A DNA stretch of 64,000 nucleotides, from NCBI GenBank assembly GCA_016708025.1, contig JADJGQ010000001.1:1054001-1118000 (forward strand), in the 5' to 3' direction. The notes below the pieces were generated by a model. That model made no database searches, had not been told where the DNA came from, and saw nothing but the letters and a program-made list of their open reading frames with translations. This stretch comes from a bacterium (GTDB lineage: Bacteria > Zixibacteria > MSB-5A5 > GN15 > FEB-12). Each line of letters opens with the position of its first letter. Position 1 is the first letter of the stretch. The position numbers and the translations under genes are program-made. Below are positions 52,401 through 61,285 of this stretch, piece after piece.

Positions 52401-54974
52401 TTTCACCTCGGTGGGTGTTCCGGGTTCGGCATATTCTTCGCGGGCCATGCGCAGTCCAACATAGCGCGGATAGGGATGGATCACGACTTCTGAATAGGCG
52501 GAAACGCCTCGTCCGCCCGGTTCCGAGACGGTGACACCGATCAGGCCCTTCAGGAGGCCGGGGGCGGCCAGCTTCTCAGGGATTTGATAGGAGTATTGGT
52601 AGCCGCCGGTGTCATTAAGTAGGGCATCGGGAAAATCGACATCCATCCGTGTGAATGTGCGGTCAGAGTTAGCAAAGGAATAGCCGGGGAACTCTTTCGG
52701 TGTGAAAGATTGGTTTTCAACCTGGATGTTACCGCGGAGCTGGTATCCGGCGGCAGGTGGGCCGAAGAGCATTTTGCCATCGACATCTGTGAGGATTGTT
52801 TGTCCGGCCTGGTAGGAAGGCGCATTGGTGGCGGCAATCACTTTGATCCGGTCAGGCATGAAGTCCTCGACCAGTACTTCGACGCGGCCGATAGTCAGTT
52901 CATCGCCGATCATGGCCGTCAACGCGTACTTGCCAGTGGCGGCATACTCCGGCATGACGTAATCCAGCGTATTCAGGTTGCCGGCATCACTGGTCAAGCG
53001 GAAGCTGGTGAACTTTCTCCCTTTCGTATCGAAGACTACAATATTGTAAGGGAATGAAGGCGGCACTTTGACATCAACTCCCCTGACAATTGAAGTGATG
53101 CGAAGGGTGTCACCGGGACGGTAGACGCCGCGGTCGGTGTAGAGAAAGGCTTCGTAGCCGGAGGTCAGGTATGGGCGGCCGGCGACATCAAAGTCGGCGA
53201 CCGGGAGGAGTGATTCATCGAGACGGATGTAGGAGAGGTCATCTTCCCGTTCGGCAATGATCACAAACGGTTCAAAATTAGTGAGTTTGTCTTTGATATC
53301 TTTGAAGATGGCCATACCGCGGCCATCGGTCTTCCCTTCGAGAAGAGTCTGGTTGTTTTTGCTGATGAGACGGATGGTTGCGCCGGGTATCGGAGTAGAG
53401 TTGGCGAGAGAATTGGCCCAGACCATCAGATAGTTATCCCCCATGCGGGCGGATAAGCCCATGTCGGTGATCATGACATAGCGACTCTCGCCTGTCCATC
53501 GCTCATCCTTGGCCACTGCTGAGACTTTAAATATCCCCTTGGCTTTGGGGCCGACAAGGCTGCCGATATCGACGGTAGTCAGGAGCGGGGTATTTTTGGG
53601 AGAGTCAAGGGGGACATCCTTGATAAAGAGAGAACGCCCGAGCATCTGGGCGCGGTTATCCCAATAGGATTCTTCCGCGGCATACGGGCTGGAGTATCCG
53701 CTGATCAGGAAATAGACGAGGTTATTGGCGAAGACCTGTTCGATCTCCACGACGGCTTTGTCAATGTTGACAGACTTGAATTCCAGCAGGCCGTTGCCGG
53801 TCCGAGGGAGGAAAATTCCTTTGGAGGTGAATCCGATCGAGGGTCTCAGGTCGGCGATCTGCACCAGAGCGGAAAAATCGTTTTGCAGGGGCGAACCGTT
53901 AAAACACGCGAGCCCTTTGGCGACCCTGACATTGTAGGTTTCACCAGGACGGAACCCTCCATGGAGGATAACGGTGGAGTAGTTTTCTTCTAGCGTAAAC
54001 TCTATGGCAGGTTCAACGGAGATGAAAGTCTTCGCGATCTCTGCGTCAATGCGGTGGGAGAAGTCAATGCGGAGGTCGGTCATCTCTCCCTCATTGGAGC
54101 TACGGACCGACTGGATAACAAGCGGTTGTTTGGGATCGATAGCAATCGTGTTGCTGATGGCATCCTCGAGAGGAAACTGGCAATTCTGGCATCCGAGTCC
54201 GGTGCTGATGGTAAAGGCGTAGTATTGGGAAGCATCGGTGCGCTCAAATGGTTCACTGATGACGGTATAGTCATAGCCGTATTGCGATGAGGGCTGAGTT
54301 GCGGCAGGTGCATTTTCGCCACCAGCTTCTTCGTCCGCTCCATCAACTCGCTCGCCAGTGAAAGTAATGGTGTATTTGAGCGATGGTTTGGCGGCCTTAT
54401 TGGTCCCCTTGATCTCGAGTCGATCCTGCAAATCTTTCAGATTGACGGCATAGTTGAAGACAAAACGACCGACCAGGCGGAGGCGACCGGTTTCATCGAA
54501 CAGTTCTTCTGCGTTGCAGCGCTGGCGTTCAAGACGGAGTCCGGGGGTGCGGAACTTGTAGGTTTCCGGGTTGATGATCTTCAGGCCGGAGATCCAGACC
54601 CTATCTGACTTCACACTTGCCGTGTATTCGGTGGACGGAAGCAAGGCGGCATCGGGGAAAAATCTCAACAGGTCGCTATCGACCCATCGGGCAATACCGG
54701 GAATAGGCGGCTCGAAACGAAGCGGCGGGTTCAAGACCGGTTTATCGAGGCTGTCGGTCGGCACCATGCGCTTTGAGAACTTAATTGTGACATTGGTACG
54801 AAGTTCGGTTCGACCAGTTGGTTCGAACGATATAACTCTGATCTCATTGTCCGGCAGACTTATGGTGATGGTTGCGGTGACAAAGATGATCAAAATGGCA
54901 AGAGAAATGAACAGCGGGGTGCGGCGGGATTCGCCTTCTCCCGCGTTCCAGAGGCGCGAAATCTTATTCAGCAT
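49476..54974 (-). CDS. bacterial alpha-2-macroglobulin with intact thioester site
   Basis: 1832 residues, GGGGAG before the ATG. N-terminal membrane anchor (PLFISLAILIIFVTATITIS). A series of macroglobulin beta domains follows (APSYQAGQTILTDVDG, YTDRGVYRPGDTLRITSIVRG, the usual MG2/bait-proximal motif, and FGLIPLRVSNESKKIAM). The A2M core has AVDAGILQLTDF, then WSGLVKTDKNGLASVTFDLPEF. The thioester motif GCVEQTTSR is near residue 1381, inside YPYGCVEQ, followed by the alpha-alpha barrel and a receptor-like C-terminal domain. Such proteins trap foreign proteases in the periplasm. The pbpC gene is 9 nt downstream, suggesting joint defence and repair of the wall. Confidence 0.95.
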   Translation of the reverse strand: MLNKISRLWNAGEGESRRTPLFISLAILIIFVTATITISLPDNEIRVISFEPTGRTELRTNVTIKFSKRMVPTDSLDKPVLNPPLRFEPPIPGIARWVDSDLLRFFPDAALLPSTEYTASVKSDRVWISGLKIINPETYKFRTPGLRLERQRCNAEELFDETGRLRLVGRFVFNYAVNLKDLQDRLEIKGTNKAAKPSLKYTITFTGERVDGADEEAGGENAPAATQPSSQYGYDYTVISEPFERTDASQYYAFTISTGLGCQNCQFPLEDAISNTIAIDPKQPLVIQSVRSSNEGEMTDLRIDFSHRIDAEIAKTFISVEPAIEFTLEENYSTVILHGGFRPGETYNVRVAKGLACFNGSPLQNDFSALVQIADLRPSIGFTSKGIFLPRTGNGLLEFKSVNIDKAVVEIEQVFANNLVYFLISGYSSPYAAEESYWDNRAQMLGRSLFIKDVPLDSPKNTPLLTTVDIGSLVGPKAKGIFKVSAVAKDERWTGESRYVMITDMGLSARMGDNYLMVWANSLANSTPIPGATIRLISKNNQTLLEGKTDGRGMAIFKDIKDKLTNFEPFVIIAEREDDLSYIRLDESLLPVADFDVAGRPYLTSGYEAFLYTDRGVYRPGDTLRITSIVRGVDVKVPPSFPYNIVVFDTKGRKFTSFRLTSDAGNLNTLDYVMPEYAATGKYALTAMIGDELTIGRVEVLVEDFMPDRIKVIAATNAPSYQAGQTILTDVDGKMLFGPPAAGYQLRGNIQVENQSFTPKEFPGYSFANSDRTFTRMDVDFPDALLNDTGGYQYSYQIPEKLAAPGLLKGLIGVTVSEPGGRGVSAYSEVVIHPYPRYVGLRMAREEYAEPGTPTEVKLVAVGQDGNSIPLEKCVVRFFSVQYNTIYKKDRTGLYRWISERRTKLIDSNLVALPVGGTTVPFTASTYGAYRLVLEDLQGGHSSSIEFWASGWGYTPWAMDNPDKIELGLDKKEYQAGETALLQVRAPFGGKLLVTVEKDQILDVITYDMAENTAEIKIPVQKQFLPNVYITATVIRPSASLEPLKPARAFGLIPLRVSNESKKIAMTITAPSVMTPRSKATVTVQLPKGKQTDLTIAAVDAGILQLTDFKTPDPLDFFWGKRQPYLKPYDLYAFLYPQVKKSSNHLAAGDKMFAAARKRHLNPFMAKRVKAVSLWSGLVKTDKNGLASVTFDLPEFNGKLVLMAVSANGDQFGSATAEMFVRDKIVVMESFPRFVSPNDVFEGLVTLYNNTGAAADITATLSADGPVELLSPTSVKVAVENGKEGKAIFRLKAGQAPGKLSFRINATAGGEKSGVSVELTNRPALPLTTLYGSGTASVGKPAEFNLPGNWLPGTDQFVIQTSAISTTPFARNLQYLLAYPYGCVEQTTSRLFPMLYYEDLVRVVNPALFGGKSASYFVQEGITRLYAMLLPDGTFGFWPGATYSNPWTTIYASHFLSEASRAGYVVDKKFLNAIYENLEDVAAGKRTNDMTDVHRIYAAYVLAGAGRLNQKTIGYLKRLDPAVLMPESRFQLSAALALSGNAAEATKLLPVTIQPNIFEPETGGLFRSGVRADAIGLDALLIAAPGSPAIEVYVRSLADRASAGEWYSTQDNAFALLALGKYFKMKKGFGYSGTLTVNGQSPDRIDSTGFKLSQAGLSGKTVKINIASGEGTCYYYWQASGVPSSPAIPEFDRGMKVRREYLDEDARPIDPTKVKLGDRVICVITAEAIDKNLQNVVINDLLPAGFEIENPRLKTSARLSWVPDGAPVDYQDIRDDRLLIFTSLYPRQSMKFYYSLRAICAGEFKIPPVSAECMYNPMIASSASSGALTVTR

Positions 54975-55113
54975 GTCTGCTCCCCAGCAATCTGGCTGCG
55001 GTGGTTGATATCGGGAGGTGCCGTCATGGCATCAGCCGATAATATATCGACTGCCTTGTCTGTACACAAGCTCCGCACGCATCCGAATGAATATTTCGAT
55101 CTGTCGGGACTTA

Positions 55114-58100
55114 TCAGAATTGAATAAATTTCCCTTGCGGACAAGGTTCGTAATGAAAATAGTAATTCACCAGATAAATAATGTCCTCTTGGGTCAACGC
55201 CCCGTCCGCATTGACATCTCCCAAATGCTCGAACGGGATCGGTCCCGGCGTCCCTGCACCGCCATAGACATAGTCGGATAGATATATGATATCTGCCAGA
55301 TTGACGACGCCGTCGTTGTTGACATCCCCTCGCCCAAACCCCATCCACTTGTTGACCAGTGTCGCAAGTCCCCGGTAATTCTCGCCATTGCCAGGCGACG
55401 ATATATCCTTGAAGCCGAAATGCGCAACCGCAAACTTTATGCCACCTGTCGGAGGGATATTCTGTTCCAGGAGAGTTGCAAACAGCCCCTGATCATTCGT
55501 ATTGTGCATACTCCCCTGACTGTAGGCTCCGGGTGCCTGGCTCATCCAGTAGTAGGCAGAATCGAGCATCGGTGACCCAATTCCAAACAAGGAGATGAAA
55601 GACATGTTCCTATCTAGCGCGCGAACCGACTTGAGTGGCTCTTCCATTGCCCCCGCACACCCTCCAAACGGAATCTTGATCAATCCAACTGCCGCCCCCT
55701 GACTGAGGTTTTGCAGCGAGTGAAACCAGGCTGTGGAGATCTCTCGATTGATCGCCGCAGTGTCCATGAGCGTTATGTCGTAGTCAATGCCCGCTCCAAA
55801 CTTAAAGCCTGGAACCGGTTGTCCGTTTCGAGCCCTGATCTCCATCATATCGACAGTCACATTATTTAGTAACTCAAATCCAGGTGGAGCATTCTGAATT
55901 CCTATCACTCGCGACTCTACTGCCAGCCCGATAGTCGAATCCTGGCTATAGTATGCATGGTCGAAATCGAGCCAGTTCCACACGCCAGAAGCATCAAACA
56001 TCTGCACAGAATCGCAGAAACTCCTGATCACCATATTTCCTGTCAACGGGACATAGGTGAAACCGTCGAGGGTGGCCTGGCCGAGACTGATTCCGGCCGC
56101 GAGTGCAGGTTTACAATCGACCGTGGCAGGATTGAGATCGCCCAGCAGTGACTTCCATTCACTCTCTTCACCGCTGCCGACCCACCAATCAGGCATATTT
56201 AAGGCTAACCTCCTCCGGCTTACCCCGTAGAGGTAAGTCCCCTGGAAAAGAACCGATCGAGATCCATCGAACACAAAATTCCCCGGACCACCATAAGGTG
56301 ACGACCACGCCATACTTCCAAAACGCCCGGTATTGGCAACCACTTGAAGGTTCTGTGCCGACGGTCCAAAGTTCAAGTAAGTCGTATCGATACCGCAATC
56401 GCCATTGACAGTCAGGACCAACTCCGGCATCAGATCGGGATCGTTCAGGAAATAATCTGGATCGTTCGATTCAAAGGTGACATACAGCCGTTGCGGTCCC
56501 CGAGGAAGTCGAGTCTGGTCGACTACAATCTCAATGTCGGCTGTATCCTGTGAGGCCAGGATAAAGGGAACTGTAGACGGCGACACAAGCCAGTCTGGTG
56601 GTTGTCCGGCTGACTGATTCTGCAGCATCCGTTCTCCCGCATTCTTCACCATACTCTGGTCAGATGAGAACGGCATTCTGCTAAGTTTATCACTACCTCC
56701 AGCAAATTCAGCTTCTCCTTGGTCAACCGGAATTGCGACACTTTGCCGACTCAGGCCGGGGAGAACATCGCTCGGCGTAGCACTGAAACGCAACACGCCC
56801 GAGAGTGTCCCGAAGCCGGTGTTGGTAAACATCTTCTCGAAGCTAAAGAGCGTCGACGGATTCGAACCATACGTTGACACCACCTCCTGAAAGTCGAGTA
56901 TCTCCAGCCGCGGACGGTAACTCTGAGAGGTGAGACAATAGATGCCTCCCAAGTAGGTGGAAACGATCAGTTGGCCACTTTTGGCCAGTGCCACTCCCCC
57001 TCCACGATTGTTTAACGACCCAAACCCGGATTCCCCCGTATAGTCGATTCTTCGGCTGAAATATTCCTCGCCTGTCGAGGTCTTGAAGAAACTGAGATAG
57101 CCATGATCGTCAAACAGCACTGCTGTTCCCGGTTGACCACTATTCTCACACGTTATCAGTCCGTCAGCCCGGTACTGGTTGAGTGTAGCGTTAGCCCCAC
57201 CTTCGCCAAGCCAGGTCAAATCACCGCTAAATCGGTTGAAAGCCAGTATGTCTTGGCCGAGCGGCGGTGCCCACCATCTCGTACCTTCGGCGAGAATGGT
57301 CAGCGACTCCTCAATAAGAGGGCCGGCCTGTCTCTCCGGGCCGTTGGCATTGGAGACATGCTGGGCAGGTTTAGCATATTTGACTGCGCCGTTAAACCCA
57401 TTCAGTTGATAGAAAACGCCGTCTGCAGGATATATTACGTCCCACGCTACTCCACACGATGTCGTCGACACTGCATAAAGCTCACCGAAGTACGTGGCCA
57501 GCCCGGACACAAAACTCTCATTAGGATACTTGCCCGGATAAACCGTGCTGTTTCCTCTCAGCCCGCCGGCAGTTGACAGTTGCCATACGATTGTACCAGT
57601 TTCCAGATTGAGTGCATAAATGTCACCCTCGGGGTTCGATGGCGGTACCGCAGCTGTCGCGACATAGAGACTTGCTCCATCCGTTGCCATCGCTCCATAC
57701 GAGGGCCCATCCAATACTACCGGACCCCACACCCGGTCACCTGTGGCTGCGTTGGCGGCATACACGTCACCATTCAGAGTATTAAAGTAGACCAGGTAAT
57801 TTCCGCCTGCATAGGCGAATGTGATACTTGAAAATGTAGTCGCGCCAATGCTTCCCGTATATCCTTTTGCCACGCAATTTCCCGGATGGAGAGTCCAGAG
57901 CGTGTCAAAGGTAGGAGATTTCAGATCGATAGCGGTGATACTCTCGGTGCTGCCTCCGGCCAGATAGAGGACCAGCTTTGCGGTATCCCCGTAACCGACG
58001 GTGGCCACTGACGGCGTAGACTCTATATCTCCCGGCGCAATATGATACGGCGCATCTGACCCGCTGAAAGTCTTCAAAACCTCGCCTGTACTCAAACTGA

Positions 58101-58455
58101 GAATACGATAAGAGTCACCGAAACAGGCGATCACGTACTCGCCATAGACGATCGGCGTGGTATGGCCGACCCGATCGACACTCTGACTAGGCAGGAGGGC
58201 GGTAACATTTGGCGACTCATATGACCAGGCCAGTGTCAAATCGTTCCAGGCATCGCCCAGCGATGTACCGCTATGACCGGTTCGACCAAAATCATGCCCC
58301 TGAGTGGCAAAATCGGTCGGGCTGCAACCACAGTTGGCACATCCAACTGTATCGGTCGCATTGCCATCAGCCTGTTCACTTTGGCAAGGAGACAATAGCG
58401 ACAAAATGACAATGACTGACTGGATGGCGATTTGCCGTAAATCTGGTGTAGCCAT
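55114..58455 (-). CDS. secreted PQQ-like beta-propeller protein with two dockerin-type repeats
   Basis: About 1113 residues from ATG 58455 (further starts at 58461 and 58467). Hydrophobic leader with a possible lipobox (VIVILSLLSPC). The first half is a PQQ/Kelch-like propeller: repeated blocks such as DIYALNLETGTIVWQLS, GDVYAANAATGDRVWGP and DILAFNRFSGDLTWLG. The middle contains ASH-like strands (RLYVTFESNDPDYFLNDPD). The C-terminus has two EF-hand-like dockerin units, DVNNDGVVNLADIIYLSDY and DVNADGALTQEDIIYLVNYY, each with Ca-binding D-x-N-x-D-G. No cohesin gene is seen here. In FCB-type genomes these repeats may serve cell-surface binding rather than a cellulosome. Confidence 0.8.
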   Translation of the reverse strand: MATPDLRQIAIQSVIVILSLLSPCQSEQADGNATDTVGCANCGCSPTDFATQGHDFGRTGHSGTSLGDAWNDLTLAWSYESPNVTALLPSQSVDRVGHTTPIVYGEYVIACFGDSYRILSLSTGEVLKTFSGSDAPYHIAPGDIESTPSVATVGYGDTAKLVLYLAGGSTESITAIDLKSPTFDTLWTLHPGNCVAKGYTGSIGATTFSSITFAYAGGNYLVYFNTLNGDVYAANAATGDRVWGPVVLDGPSYGAMATDGASLYVATAAVPPSNPEGDIYALNLETGTIVWQLSTAGGLRGNSTVYPGKYPNESFVSGLATYFGELYAVSTTSCGVAWDVIYPADGVFYQLNGFNGAVKYAKPAQHVSNANGPERQAGPLIEESLTILAEGTRWWAPPLGQDILAFNRFSGDLTWLGEGGANATLNQYRADGLITCENSGQPGTAVLFDDHGYLSFFKTSTGEEYFSRRIDYTGESGFGSLNNRGGGVALAKSGQLIVSTYLGGIYCLTSQSYRPRLEILDFQEVVSTYGSNPSTLFSFEKMFTNTGFGTLSGVLRFSATPSDVLPGLSRQSVAIPVDQGEAEFAGGSDKLSRMPFSSDQSMVKNAGERMLQNQSAGQPPDWLVSPSTVPFILASQDTADIEIVVDQTRLPRGPQRLYVTFESNDPDYFLNDPDLMPELVLTVNGDCGIDTTYLNFGPSAQNLQVVANTGRFGSMAWSSPYGGPGNFVFDGSRSVLFQGTYLYGVSRRRLALNMPDWWVGSGEESEWKSLLGDLNPATVDCKPALAAGISLGQATLDGFTYVPLTGNMVIRSFCDSVQMFDASGVWNWLDFDHAYYSQDSTIGLAVESRVIGIQNAPPGFELLNNVTVDMMEIRARNGQPVPGFKFGAGIDYDITLMDTAAINREISTAWFHSLQNLSQGAAVGLIKIPFGGCAGAMEEPLKSVRALDRNMSFISLFGIGSPMLDSAYYWMSQAPGAYSQGSMHNTNDQGLFATLLEQNIPPTGGIKFAVAHFGFKDISSPGNGENYRGLATLVNKWMGFGRGDVNNDGVVNLADIIYLSDYVYGGAGTPGPIPFEHLGDVNADGALTQEDIIYLVNYYFHYEPCPQGKFIQF

Positions 58456-58637
58456 ATGCATCCCCACGATTGTATGTAGCTCAGATAAGGAGTGTAACGA
58501 ATAGAACCCCAGTTATTTCCAAGATAATCGATAGCGCCCTGCCCGTCAAGACCATAATCTCCATCCATACCCATGATACTTGACTTTCACGGCTCTATGT
58601 TGGATTCTATGACGTACACTTATCTTTGGAGCGATAA

Positions 58638-59277
58638 ATGAGATCGTTTGTACTTATGACTCTCCCTTTCTCTTCTCTGTGCCGGTGTGATTGCCCAGGA
58701 ACTGAAACCGATCCCTCTCCCCTCTCCCGATACGTCCGGCGGAATGCCGCTCATGCAAGCACTGAAAGAACGCGAGTCGACACGCGAATATCTAATCGAC
58801 TCAATTCCGATGCCTGTGCTTTCTAATCTGCTCTGGGCGGGATGCGGGGTAAACCGAGAGGAAGAAGGCAAGCGAACCGCCCCCTCGGCCCGCAACTGGC
58901 AGGAAATCGAGATCTACGCAGTTACTGCACAGGGAGTCTCTCTCTACAATCCGGTCGGACATACGCTGACTCCGGTCCTCGACGGTGACCATCGGGCGGC
59001 GACCGGTATGCAGGAATTTGTCGGCGTCGCGCCTCTCAACTTGTTGTTTGTGGCCGACTATTCCCGGATGCAGGATGCAGAGGAGGATCAGAAGCAGTTC
59101 TATTCCGCGGCTGATGCGGCATTTGTGAGCCAGAATGTCTATTTGTACTGTGCATCGGCAGGGTTGGGAACGGTGGTGCGTGGATCGGTCGATAGAGAGT
59201 CAATTGCCACGTTGTTAAAGCTCCGCCCGGAGCAACATGTGGTGCTGGCACAGACGGTGGGGTATCCCAAGAAATAG
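58638..59277 (+). CDS. secreted nitroreductase-family (SagB/ThcOx-like) protein, apparent frameshift in signal peptide
   Basis: The catalytic part (from about 58687, 196 residues) is a nitroreductase fold: LKERESTREYLIDSIPMPVLSNLLWAGCG, TAPSARNWQEIEIYAV, then ADAAFVSQNVYLYCASAGLGTVVRGSV, and the short end QTVGYP. A GTG at 58687 has no ribosome site. The ATG at 58638 has GGAG six bases upstream and reads MRSFVLMTL. With one C fewer in the CCC run (58664-58666) it reads on LSLLCAGVIAQELKP in the nitroreductase frame, a normal signal peptide. I take 58638 as the true start. FMN-dependent oxidoreductase in the periplasm or outside; substrate unknown. Confidence 0.82.
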
Positions 59278-59280
59278 CCA

Positions 59281-59304
59281 GAGGGGGAAATCTCCCCCTT
59301 CTAT
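59281..59304. terminator. hairpin terminator between convergent genes
   Basis: AGGGGGA (59282-59288) pairs with TCCCCCT (59293-59299), loop 4 nt, then TCTATT. It serves the nitroreductase gene and perhaps the PNGase-like gene on the other strand. Confidence 0.6.
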
Positions 59305-61256
59305 TAATCGCGCTTGACTCGGATGCGGCGGGTGACGGTCTCACCATCGGCACTGACTTTCAGGTAATAGACGCCATCGGGTGAAGCCGAGATGTCTATC
59401 GGCAGAAATCCTTCTTTGTACCCTTTCACATCCTGTTGAAAAACTGACTTAGTGCCGTCTTCGGTGACCACCGAGATAAAAGCATCGGTCGGTTTGTCGA
59501 AGAAGAGGTCAACCTCGAACTTGCCGTCATTGCGTGGCGGGAAGGGTTGGACGATCGGGAGGTCTTCGTCCGGCGCAATCGTCTCCACTCCCGGGGCGAC
59601 AGAAAACCAATGGTTGATATTGCTTCCGAAATCAGAGCCGAATGTTTTGATCAGGCGTCCATTGATGTCAAGCAAGCGGACATAGCCGTAGCCGCCTTCG
59701 ACATTAAACCAGAAATCCAAACCATCGCCACCGGTGTCGCTGACCAGAAATTGGTAGCAATTGGGCTCCAGATCAAAGGTGTCACGATAGGTTGTTTTGG
59801 CGGCGAGAGTCCCCTGCGGGCGTTCAAAGACCAGGTCGCCGTTGACATTGGTCAGGCGATAGGACGTGTGACTGGTGTCGTTATTGGTTCGAAGGACGAC
59901 AATGATCTTGTTCGTGTAATGCGGCGGCGTCAAAGGAGATGAGGTCAGATGGTTGTCTTCAGGGTATTCGTCATCGTGACCGTTCGGCGCGCTCAGGAAG
60001 ATTGAGAACTGCGATGTGTCTCCGGGGACAGGGAGTTGTCCGGGGAGTGTGACCGTGACGTACCCCTGCGGAGGGAGAAGGCCGGTCCAGAGGTACTTCT
60101 TGGAATATTCCAGCGAAGAGCCATAGCGGACAGCTACCGAGGTAACTGTCTCGCTCCCCTGATTTTTCATCACAAAGGTTGGTTGCGCGCAGATAGGATT
60201 GAGGCGTGAGTACTCATCTTCCATGCTTGGGGCAATGATTTCTTCGACGCTGACATCATACTCGGCCCACGGGGCGCGACATTGGAAGAGATACGAGTAG
60301 ATATGCCAATTCGCGGTTGGCTTGTTGGGATTGATATACGGCTCCATGGCGATATCAACCGAATGCGATGGCTTGTTGGTTAATTGGTAGTCGTACCAGT
60401 CCGGGTAGACAACAGAGCCGGGGCACCAGTTGGCACGGTCGAAGATCCAGGTTCCGGATTGCGGATAGAGCGGATTATCGCCGCATTCGCGCCAGAGCTG
60501 ACGCTGGGCGAAGAGAGAATCATCGAAATAGACCTGTCGATACTTGCTGCAGAACTCGGCGCAATTGGCGGAGTCGTCCATCCCGTGGCCGGTCTGGTGA
60601 ATGCGAAGGCGGGCGATCTCGGCCCCCTCGGCTGGAGTGAATGTGATCGGGGAAAGCAAATTTTCGATCGGCTTAGCAGTGTCACCGTAGGGGAAACTTC
60701 CGCACCAGAGGGTGTCCATGCGGAGGACTTCGAGCGAGGGTCGTCCTTCGGTGATGACGAAGTCGAGCGATATCTTCCATCCACGGTCATCGTTTTTCTC
60801 GTAGCCGGTGTGAATGAAGTCTATCAGCACCGAGTCGTGCAGGAGGTTGGCGAAGTCGGTGATATCAACATGCCAGTCAAAACTCCACTCGGAATCAAAG
60901 CGCCAGCCATACGGAGAGATCATGCGGGCCAGTTCGATGTTCTGCAGCGGTGCACCCTCTCCCCCGGATTTGCGGAGGTAGATAGCATCGATGTAGTCCC
61001 ACTCGCCGCAATGAAGGCTGTCGGGGCAGGCGTAGGTTATCCAGAGGACTACTTTGCGGTAGGTGATGTCCGACGAAGGAAAAACAGACCAGGCCGGGTA
61101 GCTGTTACTTCCTTTTGACGGGTCGGTGACGACCTTGACTTCGTTATGTGAGACAACATGGCGGAGTTGGCCGACCTCGGCGGATGCCGAAGCCTGGAAT
61201 ATGATCAGGAGTGAGGTCACTCCAAGTAGTGCAAACAGACTGAGACGAATTTTCAC
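59304..61256 (-). CDS. PNGase F-like peptide-N-glycosidase with Por-type C-terminal domain
   Basis: 650 residues from GTG 61256 (GAGG upstream). Signal peptide IRLSLFALLGVTSLLIIF ending ASASA. The body matches peptide-N-glycosidase F from memory: CGEWDY near residue 87 (its catalytic Asp60 in DEWDR), VDITDFANLL, PYG, then NCAEFC near 234 (Glu206 in CAEWC), and SGTWIFDRANWCPG against GNWAPDRAGWCPG. Glu118 of PNGase F seems replaced. After it come a CARDB-like segment, a strand-rich domain and a type-A sorting domain (FPPRNDGKFEVDLFF, SPDGVYYLKV, RRIRVKRD). PNGase cuts N-glycans from Asn. It follows an alpha-mannosidase gene by 29 nt. Confidence 0.82.
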   Translation of the reverse strand: MKIRLSLFALLGVTSLLIIFQASASAEVGQLRHVVSHNEVKVVTDPSKGSNSYPAWSVFPSSDITYRKVVLWITYACPDSLHCGEWDYIDAIYLRKSGGEGAPLQNIELARMISPYGWRFDSEWSFDWHVDITDFANLLHDSVLIDFIHTGYEKNDDRGWKISLDFVITEGRPSLEVLRMDTLWCGSFPYGDTAKPIENLLSPITFTPAEGAEIARLRIHQTGHGMDDSANCAEFCSKYRQVYFDDSLFAQRQLWRECGDNPLYPQSGTWIFDRANWCPGSVVYPDWYDYQLTNKPSHSVDIAMEPYINPNKPTANWHIYSYLFQCRAPWAEYDVSVEEIIAPSMEDEYSRLNPICAQPTFVMKNQGSETVTSVAVRYGSSLEYSKKYLWTGLLPPQGYVTVTLPGQLPVPGDTSQFSIFLSAPNGHDDEYPEDNHLTSSPLTPPHYTNKIIVVLRTNNDTSHTSYRLTNVNGDLVFERPQGTLAAKTTYRDTFDLEPNCYQFLVSDTGGDGLDFWFNVEGGYGYVRLLDINGRLIKTFGSDFGSNINHWFSVAPGVETIAPDEDLPIVQPFPPRNDGKFEVDLFFDKPTDAFISVVTEDGTKSVFQQDVKGYKEGFLPIDISASPDGVYYLKVSADGETVTRRIRVKRD

Positions 61257-61285
61257 ATTAACCTCGTGTGATGGAAGTAACGCGG

